Positions 1 through 11,220 of a DNA stretch of 64,000 bases are shown piece by piece (within the stretch, counting starts at the first letter, position 1; every line of letters begins with the position of its first letter). The notes beneath the pieces are model-generated. The model was not told where the DNA came from. It did no database searches and saw only the letters and a list, made by a program, of their open reading frames with translations. The translations under genes were made by a program, and so were the position numbers. The stretch is from Sweltsa coloradensis (taxonomy: Eukaryota; Arthropoda; Insecta; Plecoptera; Chloroperlidae): NCBI GenBank assembly GCA_024449915.1, contig JAMZAV010002179.1, positions 1-64,000 on the forward strand, in the 5' to 3' direction.

Positions 1-3000
1 TGAGCTTTGTTGAAGGAGGCATATTCCATCACATTCCACCCCAGGACCCGGTCTTCACCGTAACCATTAGCCCCATTATCCAACAGTAGTTGAACCATGT
101 TCCCTGCAGGAACAGAGTCCATGGGGCCTGTATCTTTGACCGCCCCCAGGTGCAACGCAGACCGACCCCCCAGGTCTTGGGTATTGACGTCTTCAACCCC
201 TTCCTTCAACAACGACCGCACACTCTCCATGTCGCTGTTTACCACAGCAGTGAGCAGCTTAGACTTCCGTGCTAGTATCAGGTCGAACAGTCGACGAATG
301 AATTTAAACTCATCTGTAAACAAATGTGTACGAAGGAATTCCTGGTTCTTTACAAAGTTCTGGGTAAACCAAAGCGCAGCTAAATATTCAGCAAAGGTCC
401 TGTGCAAGAAGTCTGGTTTGTCGTTTAGGAGTTGTTTTATGATACCAACTTTACATTGAGCTTCGTAACGTAGAGAGATCATCGTTTCGTTCTCTTTTAT
501 TATCTGTCTCCATTATGCAAACCTTTAATTCTATCTTTGCCTAGCAGAAGCCACAAAGATGCATACACGTGTTTCTTAGTAACAGCTTTTAAATGATCAT
601 TTTTTATGTCTTTCATATCTTCCACGGTACCTTTCCAATTATCGCCAACTCGTTTATTCAAATAAATGTTAAATTTCCTGTCAATTACTTGTTCAAACAC
701 TTTAATAATATCAAGTTTACCATGAAGGTCCATTGTTGTTGTTTGCTCTTGAGAGTAGCCCTCATAGATCTCGGCTAGCATCCATGTTATAAGGGGGGTT
801 CCCATGAATTCCTTGTCACGGTCGTTCAATGAATGTGATATCAGGTCGACAAGTTTTTCAGTCAGTTCATCCAACAGTTTATTATCCGTCTTTGTGGTTG
901 GTTTACCTTCAGTCCAAAACTTCTTGAAAAATGTTTTCTGATTATCTTCATTGAACTTACGTAAACCAAATGACAATGTCTGCAAATGTTCTTCCAGGAT
1001 GGTTTTCACGGCATGCCTGGTTGTGACGTAAATCTTGCTTGCATTAGTCCTCAACAGGCTTGTGAGCAAAGACAGTGCATGAGCTGTGTAACCTGGAGCA
1101 ATCTCGTCGAATCCGTCAAACATAACCACACACTTATCTTTCTCGATCATCAGGCGGAGAAGAGCATTCTCTGTAGCTGACTTACTCATGCCAGTGGCTG
1201 AAGATAAGAATCCGATTGCGTCGTTGTGTAACTTGTTAAGATAGTCCACATGATTCTTCAGATCAACTCGGATGACACATAAAGAGGGGTTGACTTTCTT
1301 CGTCTCCAAGGCCAGGTGAGAAAGAAGGGTGCTCTTCCCACTTCCAGCCTCGGCTGTTATAAGGACCACCCTTTCCTTGATGTCTAGCACTTTCTCGTAT
1401 GGTGAAAGATCGTTTTGTATCATCTTCTTTACTGGTTCAAGACTTCCTTTTGATGAACACCATCTCAGATTGCCATCGGGACACATCTTCAGTTCGTGTA
1501 CATTTTCGTTATCTTCAAACACTTTGCGTATATCTTCATTGTCGCCAGATCCTAACACCAAGAAGCGACACGGGTCCTTACTGTAGTCAGCTACATTACC
1601 GACTCTCTCAGGAGTAACCAACTCCTGCAACTCCTTCTCCGTTATACCATGGACAATGAACACATCATTATTTTTATCCGTTTTAAGATTACCTCTGTGT
1701 ATGATATCAAGCCTCTCCAGTGTTCGAGGGATGTAGTAAGGAACAATGTCGTCGAGTTGCGGACCAGGTAATTTTATTTCCTCAATGGCAAAGACTTTTT
1801 GAATGAACTCATTGTTGAAAACTGCAGGCACCGAGTCAGCTCCTTCCTTCAGGAGCTCACCCAGAGTTATCGACACACCCTGGAATAAAACCTTCCTGTC
1901 TTTAATGTGAGATCTACAATCTAGATGCAGTTGTTCTAGATCAAAACTGTTCTGAATCTGCTCACATTCTTCAGGACGAAAACGTGTCTTTAAACTCACA
2001 GTAAACACATCATTAAGATCAGAAACGACGATGATCTTCTTCACGCATCTTTCTGCGTTGAACTTCTCCAAGTGTTGGCACAAGGAGTCGCACAAGTCTT
2101 TGTGTTGCTCAGTAGACTCGCTCACGACCACCAACAAGTCTATCGTCTCGTTGCTCCAGGCCGACATCACGGCCTCTGTTTCGCGAAGCAGCGAATCCAG
2201 ACCCATAAATATGTAACCACCCTCAACAATCTGCAACGATTGTACGAGTTTCGTACAACACAGTCTTGTATACAACGGCGAAGTTCTTACATGAAGAAGA
2301 GGACATTTTTTATCAAGAGTGTTCTTCTCCAAAAGATGTTCCTCCAGGTACTTTATATGTCGAATGGAGCATTGTTTTACCTCGTGGGATGAGAGAGTGG
2401 ACACTGTCGAGTTCTTCAAACTCCGCTCATATATATCACTGCCAGTGTTAAGGGTGGTACAGGCATTGCGTTTTTCCCACCATTGTTTAACTGCTTCTAT
2501 GTAACAGGTGGAGAGGTAGTCAATATCATATTTATCTGTTCCACGCAACTTCACTAGCTCACGTTTGACGATTTCTTTCATGTCGTTCACTGAAGCCTGA
2601 CCAGAAAATACTTTCAGCGTTTTGAGGAACTCTTTGATATCAGACTTTGGGAACTCTTCGGTCCCAGTCTTGAGGAAATCTTTGACCTCAGTCTTGAGGA
2701 AATCTTTAATGTTAGTCTTTAGGAAATTATTTACCTTGATTTTGAGGAATTCTCTTACCTTCTTCTTGAGGAACGCTTTGTCCTCAGGCTTGAGGAAATC
2801 TTTGACCTCAGAGTTGAGGAACTCGACGAATTTATTCCTGAGGAGATCTGTGACATTATTCTTGACGAAATCTTTGGCCATAGTCATGAGGAACGTTTTG
2901 ACCTCAGGTGTAAGGAACTCTTTCACCTCAGGCTTGAGCAACCCTAACACCTTATTCTGGAGGAGATCTATGGTCTCCGGATTAAACACTGCTTTGCCCC

Positions 3001-4300
3001 AAGCATTGTAGAACTCTTCGGCCCCAGTTTTGAATAAATCTCCGAACTCGGGACTGAAGAACGCTCTAATCTTAGTCATGAAGAACTCTTCAACGTCATA
3101 CGTGATGTACTCTCTGATATCATTCTTGAGGCCCTTTTTGACTTCAGTTTTGAGGAGCTCTTTGACCTCCGTCTTAACGAGCTCTTCGCCTTCAGACTTG
3201 AGGAACTGTTCGAACTCCGTCTTGAGGAATTCTTTGTCCTCAGTCTTGAGGAACGTTTCGACCTTTATCTTAAGTAGATCTTTGACCCTAGTGTTCAGTA
3301 ATTCCTCGATCTCCGTCTTACGGAGATCTTGCACCCCTCCTTGAGGAACTCTTCGCACTCAGTCTTCAGGAACTCTTTGTCCTTAGTCTTGAGGAACTTT
3401 TCGACCTCCGTTTTGAGGAAATCTTTGACCCCAGTCTTGAGGAAATCTTCTACCTCAATATTGAGGACATCTTCAAATTCAGTCTTGAAGAACTCTTCGA
3501 GCTGAATCATGAGAAACTCTTTTTCCTCAGTCTCGGGAAGCTCTTCGTCCTTGGTTTTTGGAAGCTCTTGATCCTTGGTTTTTGGAAGCTCTTGGTCCTT
3601 GGTTTTTGGAAGCTTTTCGTCCTTGGTCTTACGCAGATCTTTGTTCTCGGTTTTGGAAAGCTCTTTATTCTTGGTTTTAAGGAACTCCTCGACCCCATTC
3701 ACTTTCTCAGGTACTTCAACTTCCAAACGAGCACTAGAATCATTTTCATCTTCTTTACTGAAACTAAAGATAAACTCGTTTTCATCGTTAGCGCCAGATT
3801 TTAACAAGTCTTCGATTTCTTTGTGCCGATTGGTTTTATTTATCTCTTTGCTTAGTTTGCGCAAGTCGTCTTGTGCCTTCGCATTGGTATACAGAACGAA
3901 CCTACAGTTTTCTATCTGCAATCCTGAGAACAAATCAGATTTCACTGAACCCTCGGATAGAATGCGTTTTATGTTTTGTGTGTATGATTTACAGTAACTC
4001 TTTATGGAAAAATCTTTTACATTCACAAAAGATTTAGTGTTAATCGAGGTAGTTTCCTTGTGTTTTAATTGTACGAAACAAGCTCGCCATTTATCCTCGC
4101 CCTTGGTCTTATACTTGACGATCACGTCGTCCAAGGCGCCAGCACCGTCCGCGTTCGACGCCAGGTGGAACTCGGTTATGACCTCGCTGTTCTTGAGACG
4201 CAGGAACAGCAGGGCGATGAACAAGATCTCGTAGTCTTGGCCCAACGTATTGGCGTGACCCGGCGTTTTCTTGTACACGATCTCGGAGGTGGAGGTTTCC
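1..4300 (-). CDS. NACHT-ankyrin protein with N-terminal PD-(D/E)XK-like nuclease domain (partial, two frame breaks)
   Basis: The reading begins just after a 3' splice site at 4301-4302 and leaves the window at base 1. The N-terminal part (about 4300-3700) has an acidic LDDVIV strand (about 4136-4118) followed by VQLKHK (4075-4058), the D...QxK pattern of Mrr/Cap4-like restriction-fold nucleases. An octapeptide repeat follows (about 3690-2620). The NACHT NTPase shows Walker A AEAGSGKST (1354-1328), Walker B CVVMFDGFDEIAP (about 1137-1093) and sensor-like VTTRH. In the last frame FLHRTFAEYLAALWF, a conserved C-terminal NACHT motif, is followed by ankyrin repeats (ALHLGA, MVQLLLDNGAN). The frame breaks near 3334-3345 and near 497-505. 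Each looks like one missing base, so this is either a young pseudogene or an assembly with indel errors. Known: NACHT-ankyrin proteins are STAND NTPases that sense ligands and oligomerise. Inferred: an intracellular sensor with a nuclease effector. Upstream exons were not found. Confidence 0.82.
2620..3690 (-). repeat. 24-bp coding tandem repeat (octapeptide FLKTEVKD type)
   Basis: Roughly 40-45 units of 24 bp encode an eight-residue motif close to FLKTEVKD, with variants such as LPKTKDQE and LLKTEVKK. Hydrophobic pairs alternate with charged residues, which suggests a long amphipathic helix or coil linking the nuclease module to the NACHT module. Units nearest the nuclease are more uniform (three near-identical LPKTKDQE-type units around 3550-3620), suggesting recent expansion. 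Both flanking domains read on through it. The first frame break lies inside the repeat. Confidence 0.85.
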
Positions 4301-4318
4301 CTGAAATCAGAGAAACAT
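4301..4318 (-). other. 3' splice acceptor of the NACHT-ankyrin gene
   Basis: Read on the minus strand, a pyrimidine-rich stretch (TTTCTCTGATTTCAG) ends in AG at 4302-4301, directly before the open frame that encodes ETSTSEIVYKKTPGH. One base precedes the first full codon, so the exon enters in phase. No ATG lies upstream in this frame, so the true start is in an earlier exon. Confidence 0.65.
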
Positions 4319-5430
4319 TAACTCCGACGAAAGTGATATAATCACTACCAAGAATATTTTAAGATAGAAAGTAGGTCCATGTGAATAAGCCAGGGCGCTA
4401 TACTGATAATGTCTGATTGAGGTTTTCGCATTGTGAGAAGTAAACTGATTGTAGAGTCAGTATCAGCAAGGTTTGATTGAATGGCACCTCTTTTTATACC
4501 ACACATCCAGTGTTAAGCCTGAATTAGACGGTTCAATGTTCCGTTCAAGCCATTGATTTCATGGGCTGAATTTGAAAGAAACATTGAACAGCTATTTACA
4601 CGGTTCAATGAATTGAATGGTAGTCACATCTGTAAAAAATATGTCCTACCCACCCGTGACAAATATCTAGATAGTTTTGCTCAAGGGGACACCAAGGTGA
4701 AAATGAAAAAAATCTACAAATATGAAGTAATCAATCTGAAATTTTGATACAATGCACGCTATATCATATAAATATGGTGCAAATCATTTTTATCTAGGAC
4801 AATATTTTGTACGGAATTTAGCAAAAAAGGTTATATTTTGGCGGAATGCGATGGGAGAAGTAGAATTTCTAAATTAAATAAATTATTTTTAAAAAATCTA
4901 AGTTTTATTCACTATCTGTAATAATAAAGACTAGGAAACGCTCAGATGGACGCGTTGATAAGCGAGCACGTGCTATAGCTAGACCCACATTACACATTTT
5001 TTAAAATTTTAAAATTTGTGACGTTCGCTGTCCACAGGGCCATGTTTCCAATATTATTTATTATTGCCAAGGTATTTGGGTAAACCCGTGTGTACACCTT
5101 TACTTTGTGGATAAAATCTACCGCCATCTAGAGGACCTTGACTCCTTGGGAACACTATTTAAACTCTTTGGTGACAAATAATACACTGCTCCCTCGAAAG
5201 TATTTTGATTACTTCTAGGTGGGTGGCAGTGCATTAGAAACTTCGCGCGTCTTTTCGTTGCCATGGCAACGTTACTTTTGTTATAATGTAATTTCCATCT
5301 ACACTACTTATCGGATCAAAATAAAATTAACATATTCGTGACCGGACGGACATTCTAAATGATTTGGCCACCTCAGATTTTGTCGCCGTTTAGTTTGAAA
5401 AAAAACTTTCGATTAACTTTAATGTAACTT
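4319..5430. other. No gene recognised (AT-rich intergenic or intronic DNA)
   Basis: No recognisable protein, RNA or clear repeat boundary was seen. A 64-codon plus-strand frame at 4553-4747 has no family resemblance. Missing 5' exons of the NACHT-ankyrin gene could lie here or further right. Confidence 0.5.
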
Positions 5431-5439
5431 TTTAACTTT

Positions 5440-5645
5440 TTGAACGATTTTGCCACAAAACTAATGGCATTCAATCGAGAACAAAGCTTGCGGATGGTCA
5501 AAATTTCAACTCGATCCGAGCCTCCGTTCGAACGTTATGGCGAGACATACAAACAAACAAACAAACAAAAAAAACAAAAAAACAAAACCAGTGACTAATT
5601 TTTTCGGCAGAGTCAAATAGAAACGCTCGCTTCGCTCGCTTAATT
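5440..5645 (+). repeat. 3' end of a Helentron-like or DINE-like repeat
   Basis: The stretch holds the module found repeatedly in the window: a phrase ending in TCCGTTCGAACGTTATGGCG, then an (ACAA)n/poly-A run, then a terminal GCTCGCTTCGCTCGCTTAAT hairpin-prone end. The matching 5' end was not located, so this is a partial copy. Confidence 0.4.
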
Positions 5646-5867
5646 AAAAAAAACGATACTTAAGTTTTGTTATTTATTAATACTGGATCTAGGATTAAAA
5701 TTTGAACAAAATCGGTTTGGAAAATGACTGAGTTCTAGTCGTCCCTAGCTTAGAAAGAGTGAAGTTCAACTTCTCTGGGAAAATTTACCGCTGAGTAGTA
5801 AGTAACCCCCAAATACAAAAATTTGTAAAAAAAAAAAAAAAAAACGGCAGTCAAGCTCTATTTCAAA

Positions 5868-6272
5868 AGTCTTTGTCTGTGAATGTTGTGAGATATAGAA
5901 TTTGAGCCAATCTTTTCATTCTTCCTCCCTAGTTTCGCATTGAAAAGAAGTAAGATCATTTCGCCTGTTGACGAGCGCCAAGCCAACCATTTTCGTGGTA
6001 AAAAAAGGAAAAATTTTAAACTCAAAATCATAAAAAATTACTTGGCCATTGAAGTTGGTTCATTATGAGAACTTAAAAAAGTCAATGGTCAAGTAATTTT
6101 TTTTATGATTTTGAGTTTAAAAGTTTTACTTTTTTTTACCACGGAAATGGTTGGCTTGGCGCTCGTCAACAGGCGAAATGATTTTACTTCTTTTCAATGC
6201 GAAACTAGGGAGGAAGAATGAAAAGTTTGGCTCAAATTCTATATCTCACAACATTCACAGACAAAGACTTTT
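5868..6272. repeat. Large inverted repeat, arms about 185 bp
   Basis: The left arm (about 5868-6050, starting AAAAGTCTTTGTCTGTGAAT) and right arm (about 6081-6272) are near-perfect reverse complements, separated by a spacer of roughly 30 bp. Transcription would give a long hairpin. The arms contain part of the AAGTAATTTTTTATGATTTT module and a segment containing CCAAGCCAACC. Probably two opposed copies of one repeat, or a foldback element. No coding content. Confidence 0.75.
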
Positions 6273-6316
6273 GAGGCCTTTCATATAGACAATCATGTAT
6301 ACAAACATTTAAAAAA

Positions 6317-6649
6317 ATGGAAATACTTACTGTACCGTGCATCTATGTATATGAGCTCCTTAAACATAATATTGTAAACAAAAATGATAAAAATATAACA
6401 ACAAACGAAAATATTCACCAACATAATACGAGGCAAAAAGGTAATTTACATATACCCCACAGCAACACAGCGAGATGCCAAAAAGGCTCACATATAGCGG
6501 GAATAACTCTTTTCAACAGTTTACCAAACAACATAAAACAGATAGATAACACAAAACAGCTCACACAAAAAATATATACCTACCTGGTGCAAAATGCATT
6601 TTATTCAATTGTAGCGTTTAAAGAAGGTCGAATTGAAATCAAGTAACAT
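6317..6649 (+). pseudogene. C-terminal remnant of a non-LTR retrotransposon ORF2
   Basis: An open frame of 109 codons reads LTVPCIYVYELL, then NIHQHNTRQKGN, then TLFNSLPNNIKQID and ends TYLVQNAFYSIVAFKEG. This order (YxYE, HxxNTR, FNxLPxxIK, FYS) is typical of the tail after the reverse transcriptase in LINE ORF2 proteins of invertebrates. The endonuclease and reverse transcriptase parts are missing. An AT-rich 3' UTR-like stretch follows to about 6730. It begins just after the large inverted repeat. Clade not determined. Confidence 0.7.
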
Positions 6650-6799
6650 GTACTGACTTCGACAATATACAAGGCCTATGTCCTTCATTGATTTTAATAT
6701 ATATATATTTATTTTATACATCATTAGTTTTTACAAATTTTTGTATTTGGGGGGGATATCACATCTTTTTGCTGTTTGTTTCATATCAAGGCGTGAAAT

Positions 6800-7230
6800 A
6801 CTTGTAAACGAAAATTCCAATTTTCGGGGATGATTTAAGGGGTGTTGGGGGTGGAATATCGCTTGCCTCTTGGCGGATTATTTCTCATATTATTTTGTAC
6901 CATCATGCCAAATTTCATGCTGATAACTCATTAGGTGCCTTCATTGTAAGTGTTGGAAATCAATGTATAATATAAACTATTAAGGATGGGGGTTGAAAAA
7001 ATGTGGTATAGGAAACGAGAATAGGCCGATTGGGTTAAAACACATTAAATCATAATTTTAATAACTAATTTGAATAAAAATTCAATTTTGGGTTAGAGCT
7101 ATGAATTATTCAAATTTTAGGGGATGATTTAGGAGGTGTTGGGAGTGGAATATCACTTGGCTCTCGGCGGATTATTAATTCTGATATTTTTATCTGCCTG
7201 CATGCCAAATTTTGCGCATGGAGCCCATGT
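6800..7230 (+). repeat. Two direct copies of a dispersed module of about 300 bp
   Basis: GGGATGATTTAAGGGGTGTT at 6826 and its counterpart at about 7117 are each followed by GGAATATC, then CTTGGCGGATTAT and ATGCCAAATTT. Reverse-complement relatives of the same module occur at 29450-30530. No coding content. Confidence 0.55.
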
Positions 7231-7249
7231 GCTAGATATTTATTAATGG

Positions 7250-9010
7250 TTTTGAATTTAAATGGTTTAAATGGTTTTGGTTTTAGTTTTGAAAGCAAAA
7301 GTATATGAGTCTGAGTTACATCTAAGTGTGGTCCAAGTTTCATAGTTCTAAGATGTACCGTTTTCTCTGTAGGCTCTTATTCCTTTCTGTCAGAATCCCT
7401 AGCTATCTAGCCACCCACCCACCCAGCCAGCCGGAATGTTTTAGTCGATTTTACGCACTTTTTTGAACGGGTTATCGGATCGGGCTGATTTTTTTTTGTA
7501 GGTCATGGACCACATATCAGGTCAAATACCGAGTTTCAAGATTGTAAATATTTCGGGGCGGCGTGTGCAGATAGCTGAAAACCCCCCAACTCGGGTAGGA
7601 GTAAACAGGGTCGAGTTAGTCATCGCCTTCTAGCAGTCGCGTGCGCTTGGCTGCGGGCGAACGACCGTCGCCCTAGATTTGTGGTATTTATTAGTCTAGT
7701 TACCTAAACCTTCATGCCCGCTAGATACCTCGGCTATAAAATATTGTCTTGACTACTGTTCTGCACTTTTTAGAATTTACGATTTATAGTCAATTTATTT
7801 TTGAAATCGATGTCTCCAAGCAAAATTAATTATATTTAGGCAATTTTATTAAGAGTGGAGTCAAAATAGAATTGCCTTTTTAAAGAAGAAAAAAAGAAGA
7901 AAAAGAGTTATTTTGGCAGTTATTTGATGATTTTTACAATAGTGTCGCCTTAAAGAAACATTTTAAGCGCCAGTTCAATCCATGTGTCAATCAGCAACAC
8001 GGATAACAATATTTACGTATAATTAATAACGACATTTACTACTATTGTCTCAATGATTACCTTACAGATACGCGCACAGAAATTTGCTCCATTACTTAAA
8101 ATTATTGATTGCCTGTTAATGAATCTTATCACTTTTCTTTAATGATTATTTACAATTTATTACATATTATTATGTGTTTCTAAATAACGACATCATTTTA
8201 TGTTAGTATTAGTAAACTTTAGTTTGTATAAGCTAAAAATATGACCCAAACGCTATAAATTGTGTTATTGTGATTTAAAATGTACAAATTAATAAAATTT
8301 GAAATTTGAATAAGTCATGACTTTATTTACTTTCCACTGTGGGAGAAGTGAGTTCGAATGAGCAGTCATCACTCCAGTCTTCTATGATAAGCTTTGCTTC
8401 GGAAAAGTGGGAAACACAACAACCAAACTTAACCTAACCTAAAAACAGCTGTGACATGTAAACAATGCCCAGCCGTATCTTCTTTTACCATGATTGGGCC
8501 AGTGACGTCATTACGAAGTGACTCCTGATTGGCCGGTTTCATCAAACTTTTGACAAAAAATAGGTCGTGCTCGTTGGACGTTGAATCAAACCCTTTGATC
8601 AAGGCATTGGCCGTCTAAACCATCTAGGGCGACAGTCGTCGCCCGCAGCCAAGCGCATGCGACTGCTTAGGCGACGACGAACTCGCGGCCCTGTATACAG
8701 ACGAGAGTTGGGGGGTTTTCAGCTATCTGCACACGCCGCCCCGAAAGAGTTACAATCTTGAAACTTTGTATATGACCTGATATGTGGTCCATGACCTAGC
8801 AAAAAAAATCAACCCTATCCGATAACCCGTTCTGTGTTAAAAAAGTGTCTCAAAATCGTCGAAAACCTTCCGGCTGGCTAGCCAGGTACCTAATTCTCCG
8901 CGGAGCTATATTGAGCCCTACAGAGAAAACAGTAAATTTTAGAACAATGAAACTTGGACCACACTTAGATGTACCTCAGACGCAGTGCCTTTTGCTTTCA
9001 AAACCAAAAT
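7250..9010. mobile_element. Element with long terminal inverted repeats (arms about 390-440 bp)
   Basis: The left arm (about 7250-7690) and right arm (about 8620-9010) are inverted relatives. Shared phrases include the AGATGTACCGTTTTCTCTGT type, GGTCATGGACCACATATCAG, GTGCAGATAGCTGAAAACCC and a GCGCTTGGCTGCGGGCGA type. The unique centre of about 930 bp is AT-rich without a coding frame. This fits a non-autonomous foldback element or long-TIR MITE. A target duplication was not identified. A partial direct copy of the outer right arm lies at about 9360-9560. Confidence 0.65.
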
Positions 9011-9359
9011 CGGGTAACAGGGACCGGAGAAAATAAAAATTTGGATGATAATCAAAACACGTAATTACTAAGGCGTGGTAATTTGTACAAACTAGAAATG
9101 TAACATGCTCTTAACCATTATAAATATCTAGCGTCCAAAACACAAGGGGCTAAATTTGGGGAGCACCATGAGCCCAAAAATGACAAAAACATACCTGAAC
9201 TTTAAAAAATGAATCATTCAAAGAAAACACTACTACTGAGAAGTACACTTTGATATCTCTCATTCTTTATCGCTTTTGAATATGGAAAGCAAAATTGGGT
9301 AACGAGTACCGGAGAAAATCAAAATTATCAAAAGCTAGGTAATTCCGTACTCTTATGAA

Positions 9360-9560
9360 TAAGACGCTATACAGAGAAAACGGTTCATCTTAGAACTTTG
9401 AAACTTGGGCCACACTTAGATGTCCCTCATGCGCAATCACTTAAGCTTTCAAAACCGAAACCGGGCAATAGGAACCGGGGAAAATCAAAATCAAAATCAA
9501 ACGCGTAACTAGTAAGGCGTAGTAATTTGTACAAGCTTGAAATTAAACATGCTCGTAGCC
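9360..9560 (+). repeat. Duplicate of the outer arm of the long-TIR element
   Basis: TACAGAGAAAACGGTTCATC, the GAAACTTGGGCCACACTTAG phrase and GTAATTTGTACAAGC recur about 445 bp after the equivalent phrases at 8915-9100. The arm and its flank were duplicated in direct orientation. Confidence 0.6.
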
Positions 9561-9585
9561 ATTATAAGTATCTAGCACTTAACAG

Positions 9586-9890
9586 AACCTTAATTTTATG
9601 AATTAATATATTCGTGTGAAATTTGAGCGCAATCAAAAAATCATTTCTCATGATAATCGCAATTTTACGATTTTTTCAATTTTTAACATTTCTTCGACGA
9701 ATAAAACCTACATGCTTTATCCGATTGTAATGATTTTTTTACAGAACTTTAATTTTATGAATTAATATATTCGTGTGAAATTTGAGCGTAATCGAAAAAT
9801 TATCTATTAAAAAAATCGCAATTTTACGCTTTTTTCGTTTAAAAAATGTACGCTCATCCATCAACGCGGCGGGACTTAAGCGTTTTCCTA
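9586..9890 (-). repeat. Helentron-like repeat fragment with tandem core units
   Basis: Two units of about 145 bp (each with TTAATTTTATGAATTAATAT and TCGCAATTTTACG) are followed on the right by the reverse complement of the 5' terminus ACTAGGAAAACGCTTAAGTC plus GTTGATGGATGAGC (9849-9890). Related cores occur at 56.5-58.4 kb. Confidence 0.5.
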
Positions 9891-10454
9891 GTAAAAAAAA
9901 ATGGCTTGGTCATTGAATTTGGTTCATGGGAGCTTGAGAGCTTGGCTGCCGTTTTTTTTTTTTTTTTTTTACAAATTTTTGTATTTGTGGGGATAGATAC
10001 TACTAAACATTACTCCACCCGTAAGATGTACCACTCTATACAGGCGAAAAAAAGAACTAATTGGAGGCCGATTTTAATTTTCGTAACGCCTAGTGGCTGG
10101 TCTGTGAACTAACCGAGGTGAGGTGGTATAGTCACTCAACGGTGGTATGCATTGCCCTACTATTTCTACTTAATATTTATTGGAATAAATAAATTGCAAA
10201 ATAACTACAAAAAAAAAACACATGGCTTATATTATTTATTGAACACAAGACTGGAATAAAAATCATATTTTTCATCGTTATAAAATAATATATCTAAGAA
10301 CATGGTACGTATAATTAAATGGCATGCTAGAGTATGTCGTGCACTAACGTTGAGCCACATCTGGTCGTTACTTACTTTGGGTTGGTGTGAGAACCGTCTG
10401 CTGTGGTGATATCTTGCACGGGGTTGTCGCCTGCCTGGACAAACAAACACCATT

Positions 10455-10640
10455 GTTTATTAGAGTTAAATAGGGGGATTCCTTCACCCACCACATCTGG
10501 GTACACGGTATAGCGCCGCAGCCAAGCCGCTGCATGCTAGTACACCCAGCAAGCTGAGTAAGAGTATTTTCCAGGTGTCATAAACCGTCATGAAACGTGA
10601 AATGTGTATTGAACAGCGATTCATGAACAAACGTGTCAAT
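10455..10640 (+). repeat. Fragment of the GCGCCGCAGCCAAGCCG repeat
   Basis: The phrase GCGCCGCAGCCAAGCCG followed by CACCCAGCAAGCTGAG and AAACCGTCATGAAACGTGA parallels the starts of the repeat copies at 48043 and 54117. Only the first 150 bp or so is recognisable. Low divergence at the start suggests a conserved terminal domain. Confidence 0.4.
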
Positions 10641-10664
10641 ATACAACATTCAAATTTTACATAT

Positions 10665-10673
<9 letters not shown>

Positions 10674-10700
<27 letters not shown>

Positions 10701-11189
10701 TTTACTTTTTACGTAGATTTTCTCGGATATAATGTGACATAATGAAATTCTTCGAGTTTCCGAGTTAAATAAGTTTTAATACCAACAAATAATACCCCCA
10801 GTTGCCACGGAAAATGTAGTTCCTCCAGCTAGAGGGATAGGAGAATAAAGAAGCCACCTGAAGCTCCACCTACCAAACGCCTGTTAAGGTCATCGCAAAG
10901 ATCTTAAATGTAATGCTGAGCAGTTGCAGTGACTTGTTCTGTCTTTTATATTATTTGTTATGTTAGTGAAATTCTTTCGAGTTTCCGAGTTAAATAAGTT
11001 TTAATACCAACGTTTCGAACAGTTCTCCCTGCTCATTCTCAAGGTAACGACATACAAATTAAAAAACATTGAGTAAACAAACAAGACAATAACAAATAAT
11101 ATAAAAGACAAAACTTGACTTATTTAACTCGGAAACTCGAAAGAATTTCATTATGTCACATTATATCCGAGAAAATCTACGTAAAAACA

Positions 11190-11215
<26 letters not shown>
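10674..11215. mobile_element. Inverted-repeat element between two (AT)n tracts, possibly Penelope-like terminal DNA
   Basis: Arms of about 90 bp (10694-10790 and 11116-11195) share ACGTAGATTTTCTCGGATAT and a segment with CGAGTTTCCGAGTTAAAT. (AT)n tracts lie just outside both arms. A third copy of the AACTCGG phrase lies at 10975-11010, followed on the minus strand by a GAGCAGGGAGAACTGTTCGA then AACGTTGG phrase (11044-11008). The CGAAACGTTGG ending is shared with the palindrome at 16750-17001. Penelope-like origin is a guess; no coding region was read. Confidence 0.4.

Positions 11216-11220
<5 letters not shown>

Noticed and set aside
2620..3690. CRISPR-like direct repeats
   Set aside because: Repeats are contiguous 24-bp coding units without spacers, inside an animal gene.
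4553..4747. Possible small gene of 64 codons
   Set aside because: No recognisable motif, no splice or promoter support, AT-rich context.
10974..11044. Second hammerhead ribozyme
   Set aside because: The GAACTGTTCGAAACGTTGG part resembles the palindrome at 16750, but the CUGAUGA core reads CTTGAGA, so the motif fails.
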